DNA from: a virus
Reading direction: 5' to 3' (one strand)
DNA: 34,708 nucleotides
Virus record (IMG/VR): IMGVR_UViG_3300042945_001694
Span: 1-34,708 of that record
Position numbers and translations under genes: made by a program. Under the pieces are notes generated by a model, which did no database searches, was not told the origin of the DNA, and worked only from the letters and a program-made list of their open reading frames with translations. Positions 29,705 through 34,708 of the stretch are shown piece by piece (the stretch's first letter is position 1; each line of letters opens with the position of its first letter).

Positions 29705-32700
29705 TTAAAATTTATTATAATATGCGCTTATACCTCTCTTCAAAGGAATAATTTCATTTGAACTAACATCTTCGTTAATTATCAATATTTCAGTTGAATC
29801 ATATGGTACACCATAAATTTTTCCATTTATTGATAAAACACCAGAAGACCATTTAGTAGATCCGCTCAAATTTTCTCCAAGAGATGTTTTCTGTTGTGTA
29901 TTTGTTATTGGATCTAAAATCAAAATGTCAGTCGAGTCTAAAGGAAACGCATATATTTTACCATTTAATCCTAATGTTCCACCCGACCATTTAGATGTTC
30001 CTAATAAAGCCGAACCATTCATATTGCTTCTTTCTGCTGTATTAGTAACAGAATTTATTATTAATATATCAGTAGAATTATATGGTATACCATAAATTTT
30101 TCCATTAGACGAAACAACACCACCAATCCATTTTGATTGATCTGTTAATGTTGCATTCATGGTATTTGTTGTTGCTGTATCAGAAACAGGATCAATTATT
30201 AAAATACTGGTTGAGTCGTATGGTATTCCATATATTTTGCCGTTTGGTGCTAATGCTCCACCCATCCATTGTGCAGTATTTGTTAATGTTAATCCCATGG
30301 TATTGGTTGTTGCTGTGTTAGAAACAGTATCTATTACCAATATTTGGTTGGAATTGTATGGAATGCAATAAATCTTTCCATTTGGTGCTAAAACACCACC
30401 TACCCATTTTGAAGTTCCTGCTAAATTAGCACCCATCGTTGATGTTGTTGCTGTATCAGTAACAGGATCAATTATTAAAATACTGGTTGCATTGTATGGA
30501 ATTCCATATATCTTGCCATTTGGTGCTAATACACCACCTTGCCAATTATAGGTTCCTGTTATAGACAAACCATAATTTGATCTATTTGATGTATTTTTAA
30601 CGGTGTCTATAACCAATATATCAGGAGAATTTGTTGGCATACAGTAGACTTTACCATTTGGTGCTAAAACACCACCATAAAATTTATCTCCATCATTTAA
30701 AACAGATCCTAAATTGTTTTTTGATGCGGTTTGATTTATTTGTAAATCATAAAAATTATAAATATAATCGTGTGTTTTATCCCAGTCTGCGCTGGTATCT
30801 TTCACCGAAGTATAAACAGAATCCCAGTTTGCGCTAGTATCTTTCACGGAAGTATATACAGAATCCCAATTAGCAGAAGTGTTTAATACACTAGTATATA
30901 CAGAATCCCAGTTTGCGCTAGTATCTTTCACGGAAGTATATACAGAATCCCAATTTGCACTGGTATCTTTCACGGAAGTATATACAGAATCCCAATTTGC
31001 ACTGGTATTTTTTACAGAAGTATAAACCGAATCCCAATTTGCGCTTGTATCTTTTACAGAAGTGAATGTAGAATTCCAATTTGCGGATGTATTCGAAACT
31101 GAAGTATAAACCGAATCCCAATTAGCAGATGTATTTAAAACTGAAGTATAAACCGAATCCCAATTTGCGCTTGTATCTTTTACAGAAGTGAATGTAGAAT
31201 TCCAATTTGCGGATGTATTCGAAACTGAAGTATAAACCGAATCCCAATTTGCAGATGTATTTAAAACTGAAGTATAAACCGAATCCCAATTTGCGCTCGT
31301 ATTTTTTACAGAAGTGAATGTAGAATCCCAATTTGCACTTGTGTTTTTAACTGAAGTAAATGTAGAATCCCAATTTGCAGATGTATTTAAAACTGAAGTA
31401 TAAACCGAATCCCAATTTGCGCTCGTATTTTTTACAGATGTATAAACAGAATCCCAGTTAGCGGATGTGTTTAATACGGAACTATAAACCGAATCCCAAT
31501 TTGCAGATGTGTTTTTAACTGAAGTAAACGTAGAATCCCAGTTAGCGGATGTGTTTAATACGGAACTATAAACCGAATCCCAATTTGCGCTCGTATTTTT
31601 TACAGAAGTATATACAGAATCCCAGTTTGCGCTTGTATCTTTTACAGAAGTGAATGTAGAATTCCATTCTGATGAATTTCCAGACTTATCATATATTGTA
31701 TCATTTGAACTAACCGAACCATTTATTGTTAAAGAGGTATTCGGTGTATCTGTATTGATTCCAACGTATCCATTATTTTTTAATATTAAAATAGTGTTTC
31801 CATCATCTATAAATTTAGCAATATCAGCATTTCCATTTTGTGTTACTGATAATGCTGGTCCTACTCCAGTGTTTATTATATTTAAAGCACTAGTAGTACT
31901 AATTATTGTTTCTATTAAAGTAGAATTACCCAAAATAGATAAATCTCCTGTTATTCTCAAATCTCCACTTATTTCTCCTCCAGTTAAAGGAAGAAAATTA
32001 TTTTGAACAAAATTTATAGTTGAATATGTAGCACTATTTTTATTATACGTAGAATAAACAGAATCCCAGTTAGCAGAAGTGTTTAAAACAGAACTAAAAA
32101 CAGAATCCCAATTAGCACTGGTATTTTTTACAGAAGTAAATGTAGAATCCCAATTTGAACTCGTATCTTTTACCGAAGTATAAACCGAATCCCAATTAGC
32201 AGAAGTATTTAAAACAGAGCTATAAACGGAATCCCAATTACCACTAGTATCTTTTACTGAAGTATAAACACTGTCCCAATTAGCAGAAGTGTTTAATACA
32301 CTAGTATATACAGAATTCCAGTTTGCGCTGGTATCTTTTACAGAAGTATAAACAGAATCCCAATTAGCAGAAGTGTTTAAAACAGAACTAAAAACAGAAT
32401 CCCAGTTAGCAGAAGTTTTTAAAACGGAATTAAATACAGAATCCCAGTTAGCAGAAGTTTTTAAAACGGAATTAAATACGGAATCCCAATTAGCAGAAGT
32501 GTTTAAAACGGAATTAAATACAGAATCCCAGTTAGCACTCGTATTTTTTACAGAAGTAAATGAAGAATCCCAGTTAGCAGAAGTTTTTAAAACGGAATTA
32601 AATACAGAATCCCAATTTGCACTTAAATTTTTTAAATCGGTTCCTTGATAAGAATATTTGAGAAAATTTTCTACTAAAATTTTCTTTGTATATCCTGCAT

Positions 32701-32776
32701 TAACTACTGGTAAAACATCAATGGAAGGATTTATATTAGTAGTTTCAATTAATTGAGAAATTGTCAAATTTGCCAT
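29705..32776 (-). CDS. Giant tail fibre: 14-residue repeats plus seven-unit propeller tip
   Basis: A 1023-residue fibre. The N-terminus (NLTISQLIETTNINPSIDVL, PVVNAGYTKKILVENFL) matches the attachment end of phage fibres. Block 1 has 14 copies of SANWDSVFNSVLKT-like units (about residues 54-250); a FLPLTGGEISG module and a sugar-binding-like insert follow (250-365); block 2 has about 21 units (366-665). The C-terminus (about 690-1015) has seven repeats of about 46 residues, each GGVLAPNGKIYGIPY...ILIIDPV, which fits a seven-bladed beta-propeller. A chaperone domain is not seen. TATAAATA boxes lie just upstream. Likely the main receptor-binding fibre, by architecture. Confidence 0.85.
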   Translation of the reverse strand: MANLTISQLIETTNINPSIDVLPVVNAGYTKKILVENFLKYSYQGTDLKNLSANWDSVFNSVLKTSANWDSSFTSVKNTSANWDSVFNSVLNTSANWDSVFNSVLKTSANWDSVFNSVLKTSANWDSVFSSVLNTSANWDSVYTSVKDTSANWNSVYTSVLNTSANWDSVYTSVKDTSGNWDSVYSSVLNTSANWDSVYTSVKDTSSNWDSTFTSVKNTSANWDSVFSSVLNTSANWDSVYSTYNKNSATYSTINFVQNNFLPLTGGEISGDLRITGDLSILGNSTLIETIISTTSALNIINTGVGPALSVTQNGNADIAKFIDDGNTILILKNNGYVGINTDTPNTSLTINGSVSSNDTIYDKSGNSSEWNSTFTSVKDTSANWDSVYTSVKNTSANWDSVYSSVLNTSANWDSTFTSVKNTSANWDSVYSSVLNTSANWDSVYTSVKNTSANWDSVYTSVLNTSANWDSTFTSVKNTSANWDSTFTSVKNTSANWDSVYTSVLNTSANWDSVYTSVSNTSANWNSTFTSVKDTSANWDSVYTSVLNTSANWDSVYTSVSNTSANWNSTFTSVKDTSANWDSVYTSVKNTSANWDSVYTSVKDTSANWDSVYTSVKDTSANWDSVYTSVLNTSANWDSVYTSVKDTSANWDSVYTSVKDTSADWDKTHDYIYNFYDLQINQTASKNNLGSVLNDGDKFYGGVLAPNGKVYCMPTNSPDILVIDTVKNTSNRSNYGLSITGTYNWQGGVLAPNGKIYGIPYNATSILIIDPVTDTATTSTMGANLAGTSKWVGGVLAPNGKIYCIPYNSNQILVIDTVSNTATTNTMGLTLTNTAQWMGGALAPNGKIYGIPYDSTSILIIDPVSDTATTNTMNATLTDQSKWIGGVVSSNGKIYGIPYNSTDILIINSVTNTAERSNMNGSALLGTSKWSGGTLGLNGKIYAFPLDSTDILILDPITNTQQKTSLGENLSGSTKWSSGVLSINGKIYGVPYDSTEILIINEDVSSNEIIPLKRGISAYYNKF
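29810..30690 (-). repeat. Seven tandem propeller-blade repeats (about 139 bp each)
   Basis: Seven units of about 46 codons spaced 135-141 bases, at about 30676, 30536, 30397, 30259, 30121, 29981 and 29843 (approximate). The conserved core is (W/F)xGGVLAPNGKIYGIPY; the last three blades are the most diverged (GGVVSSNGK, GGTLGLNGK, SGVLSINGK). Confidence 0.8.
30770..31670 (-). repeat. 42-bp tandem repeats, block 2
   Basis: About 21 full units of 14 codons (SANWDSVYTSVKNT and variants). At 31021-31123 and 31147-31249 about 103 bases are identical with a 126-base offset, so a three-unit segment has been duplicated recently. Confidence 0.9.
32045..32625 (-). repeat. 42-bp tandem repeats, block 1
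   Basis: Fourteen units of 14 codons, mostly SANWDSVFNSVLKT or SANWDSVYTSVKDT. Units near the N-terminal end (32400-32610) are more alike at DNA level than those further in, which suggests recent local expansion. Confidence 0.9.
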
Positions 32777-32782
32777 ATATTA

Positions 32783-32796
32783 TATTTATATTTATA
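32783..32796 (-). promoter_or_regulatory. T4-late-type promoter of the 1023-residue fibre gene
   Basis: Two overlapping TATAAATA octamers on the minus strand (32783-32790 and 32789-32796) lie 6 and 12 bases before the ATG at 32776, in the 29-base gap after the upstream stop. Confidence 0.65.
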
Positions 32797-32805
32797 TTTT
32801 AATAA

Positions 32806-33201
32806 TCACAGTAATATATAATTTCCATATTCGTCTATTATTAAATCACCATTTTCAATAGCCCAATAATGATTAAGATCATACAATCTTATTAATTTTA
32901 TATTTCCATTTACTAAAATTTTTAAAAAATTATTATCATTTAATACGTAAACTAGATCTTCTTCTTTTAAAATTTGATCTGTGAAAGTAATTATATTATC
33001 TTTTTGTATAGTTAATGTAGAAGATACTGATAAACTACCAGTTAAAGATCCACCACTTAACGGTAAAAAATTAGTATGAACATAATTAGTAGTGGCGTAT
33101 GATGCACTATTTGCACTATATGTAGTATATGCAGAATTTCCCTTTTTTGTAGATGGGGGATTTTCTATATCTCCGGTAAATGGATTAAAAATAAATGCCA
33201 T
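32806..33201 (-). CDS. Small fibre-like protein with FLPLSGG motif
   Basis: A 131-residue protein: the N-terminal FIFNPFTGDIENPPST is a short attachment-like segment, then SANSASYATTNYVHTNFLPL and SGGSLTGSLSVSSTLTI, the fibre motif. The C-terminal 60 residues (ILKEEDLVYVLNDNNFLKIL, then YWAIENGDLIIDEYGNYILL) make a small domain. It has no long repeat block. It follows the 18-residue-repeat gene by 3 bases and probably attaches to or caps that fibre; function inferred only from context. Confidence 0.75.
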   Translation of the reverse strand: MAFIFNPFTGDIENPPSTKKGNSAYTTYSANSASYATTNYVHTNFLPLSGGSLTGSLSVSSTLTIQKDNIITFTDQILKEEDLVYVLNDNNFLKILVNGNIKLIRLYDLNHYWAIENGDLIIDEYGNYILL

Positions 33202-33204
33202 AGG

Positions 33205-34708
33205 TTATATTGTTTTTTTGATTTTAACACATAAAGCATCATCATCAGTTGGTGGATTTGGATAATATGTAAAGGATAATGATAAAACTATAGTGGAACT
33301 ATTTAAATATGTAACAGTTTTTATATTATTTGTTGGGGTTATATAATCAACGGATATTTCATCATATGGGGGAATGCTAAAACCTGCTATTTTTTGATTA
33401 GATGCTGTTAAAGCATTTAAATAACTATTATTAACTTCTATTAAAGATTCTAAACCGTCTGTGTTAATTTCTAAAGTGTCGGTGTTAATATCAACTTCTA
33501 AAACCTTTGCTGTTAAACTGTGCAATAAACCAATAACTTGATCTTGTTTATCGACTTGAATGCTTGTTAATGATTCTAATAATACTTGAGTTTCATTAAA
33601 TTCTTTTTGTGTAAGAGAAGTTAAAGAGTCTAAAAGTGTTTCTACACCGTCTGTATTAATTTCTAGGTTATCTAGATTGATTTCTAATTCATCAGTATTG
33701 GCTGTTAATTGATGAAGAAGAGTTATTATTTGGTTTTGTTTATCAACCTGTATACCAGTTAAAGAATGACCTAAACCAATTAACTGATCTTGTTTATCGA
33801 CTTGTATTGATGTTAAAGAATGTCCAAGAGAAATCAACTGGTCTTGTTTATCAACCTGTATTGATGTTAAAGAATGTCCAAGAGAAATCAACTGGTCTTG
33901 TTTATCAACCTGTATTGATGTTAAAGAATGACCCAAATCAATAATTTGATCTTGTTTATCGACTTGTATTGATGTTAAAGAATGTCCAAGAGCAATTAAC
34001 TGATCTTGTTTATCAACCTGTATTGATGTTAAAGAATGTAAAAGTTCTTCTAAATCATCTATATTAAATTCTAATTCATCAGTATTGGCTGTTAATTGAT
34101 GAAGAAGAGTTATTATTTGGTTTTGTTTATCAACCTGTATACCAGTTAATGAATGACTTAAAACAATTAACTGATCTTGTTTATCAACCTGTATTGATGT
34201 TAAAGAATGACCTAAACCAATTAACTGATCTTGTTTATCGACTTGTATTGATGTTAAAGAATGTCCAAGAGCAATTAGTTGATCTTGTTTATCTATAATA
34301 ATATCTTTTACTATATTAAGTAATGAATATAACTCATCTTGCTTTGTAGCGGTTGAATAATCCCAACCAATTATTATATTTAAATAATCATTAGTTGCTA
34401 TTATTAAATTTTCCAAATGATCCGTATTAGAATCTATTCTATTTGAAATACTAGTTAAAGAATGACTTAAAGCAATCAACTGATTTTGTTTGTCAACCTG
34501 AATACCAGTTAAAGAATGTAAAAGTCCTTCTAAATCATCAGTATTGATCTCTAATTCATCTGTATTTGCGGTTAATTGATGAAGAAGAGTTATTATTTGG
34601 TTTTGTTTGTCAACCTGAATACCAGTTAAAGAATGACCAAGATTTATTATTTGGTTTTGTTTGTCAACCTGAATACCAGTTAAAGAATGACCTAAACCAA
34701 TTAATTGA
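33205..34708 (-). CDS. Fibre-like protein of 18-residue repeats, 5'-truncated by window edge
   Basis: The minus-strand frame stays open to the end of the window (the TTG at 34479 is internal), so at least 500 C-terminal residues of a larger protein are present. They consist of SLTSIQVDKQDQLIALGH-type units of 18 residues, interrupted by segments such as LTANTDELEINTDDLE, and end in a roughly 60-residue domain (FSIPPYDEISVDYITPTNNI, TVTYLNSSTIVLSLSFTYYP). Leu and Ile in the unit are spaced as in an extended 7+11 coiled coil, which would make a long helical stalk. Its place upstream of the fibre genes suggests a virion stalk or fibre. Confidence 0.78.
   Translation of the reverse strand, partial: QLIGLGHSLTGIQVDKQNQIINLGHSLTGIQVDKQNQIITLLHQLTANTDELEINTDDLEGLLHSLTGIQVDKQNQLIALSHSLTSISNRIDSNTDHLENLIIATNDYLNIIIGWDYSTATKQDELYSLLNIVKDIIIDKQDQLIALGHSLTSIQVDKQDQLIGLGHSLTSIQVDKQDQLIVLSHSLTGIQVDKQNQIITLLHQLTANTDELEFNIDDLEELLHSLTSIQVDKQDQLIALGHSLTSIQVDKQDQIIDLGHSLTSIQVDKQDQLISLGHSLTSIQVDKQDQLISLGHSLTSIQVDKQDQLIGLGHSLTGIQVDKQNQIITLLHQLTANTDELEINLDNLEINTDGVETLLDSLTSLTQKEFNETQVLLESLTSIQVDKQDQVIGLLHSLTAKVLEVDINTDTLEINTDGLESLIEVNNSYLNALTASNQKIAGFSIPPYDEISVDYITPTNNIKTVTYLNSSTIVLSLSFTYYPNPPTDDDALCVKIKKTI
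33510..34708 (-). repeat. 54-bp tandem repeats (LGHSLTSIQVDKQDQLIA units)
   Basis: At least a dozen in-frame copies of an 18-codon unit, interspersed with a second recurring element (QIITLLHQLTANTDELE) seen at about 33700, 34090 and 34570. Several units are nearly identical at DNA level. The array continues past the window end. Confidence 0.88.

Noticed and set aside
30770-32625. CRISPR-like regular spacing
   Set aside because: The repeats are contiguous 42-bp coding units without unique spacers, in frame with a fibre gene.
30133-32648. Several long plus-strand frames and alternate minus-strand frames within the fibre genes (for example 32373-32648 and 31122-31331)
   Set aside because: They are shadows of the 42-bp repeats and the propeller repeats: low-complexity, repeating products in the wrong frame, with no start context.
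34477-34479. TTG as the start of the 18-residue-repeat gene
   Set aside because: The frame continues with the same repeat to the window end, so the true start is outside.
1-34708. tRNA genes
   Set aside because: There is almost no intergenic space (largest gap about 110 bases, at 6362-6473) and no cloverleaf-like sequence was seen in the gaps.

Overview
The window is a piece of an AT-rich tailed-phage genome, probably a large myovirus-like phage. Evidence: tightly packed small genes, many in families seen almost only in phages (YopX-like proteins, several conserved phage orphans), a T4 Rnl1-type RNA ligase, ThyX, a GIY-YIG homing endonuclease, and a block of very repetitive tail-fibre genes carrying the FLPLSGG-TG motif. 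The host cannot be named from the sequence. TATAAATA boxes before three minus-strand genes match the T4 late-promoter octamer and suggest T4-like late transcription.

Layout. Positions 1-9.2 kb are mixed. Plus-strand accessory genes (HNH nuclease, metallophosphoesterase, RNA ligase, small proteins) are interrupted by two related autotransporter-repeat (PATR) proteins in opposite orientation (2120-3703 plus, 7591-9144 minus) and by a minus-strand GIY-YIG endonuclease (5588-6361). Positions 9.2-21.6 kb are a plus-strand run of about 35 small, overlapping or abutting genes: a SemiSWEET/PQ-loop membrane protein, a SET-domain protein, an LpxH-like phosphoesterase, three YopX-like proteins, ThyX, an AbrB/MazE-like protein and a Cys-based phosphatase. 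Positions 21.65-34.7 kb are a minus-strand structural block: a 1646-residue G8/beta-helix-type protein, fibres built from 14-residue SANWDSVYTSVKNT-type repeats, a putative seven-bladed propeller tip, and an incomplete gene of 18-residue repeats that runs off the end of the window.

Regulation. All four plus-strand gaps longer than about 20 bases hold TTGAC(A/T)-N16-(TATAAT-like) elements whose -10 box ends only 7-11 bases before the ATG. Three minus-strand genes have TATAAATA 6-10 bases before the ATG, and two of these share an identical 15-mer. Both classes imply very short or absent 5' leaders. The GIY-YIG gene instead has a 15-bp hairpin that would bury its Shine-Dalgarno. Within operons, genes are joined by ATGA overlaps or TAATATG/TAAAATG junctions.

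Most notable points: (1) the two PATR genes share a perfect 124-bp inverted repeat that could support inversion of the 6.2 kb between them and swap promoters and passengers; (2) the compact promoter architecture; (3) the hairpin-controlled homing endonuclease; (4) a phage-borne SemiSWEET and SET protein; (5) modular fibres still growing by 42/126-bp repeat duplication. No tRNA, CRISPR array, IS element or origin was recognised, and no stretch above 300 bases lacks a gene.
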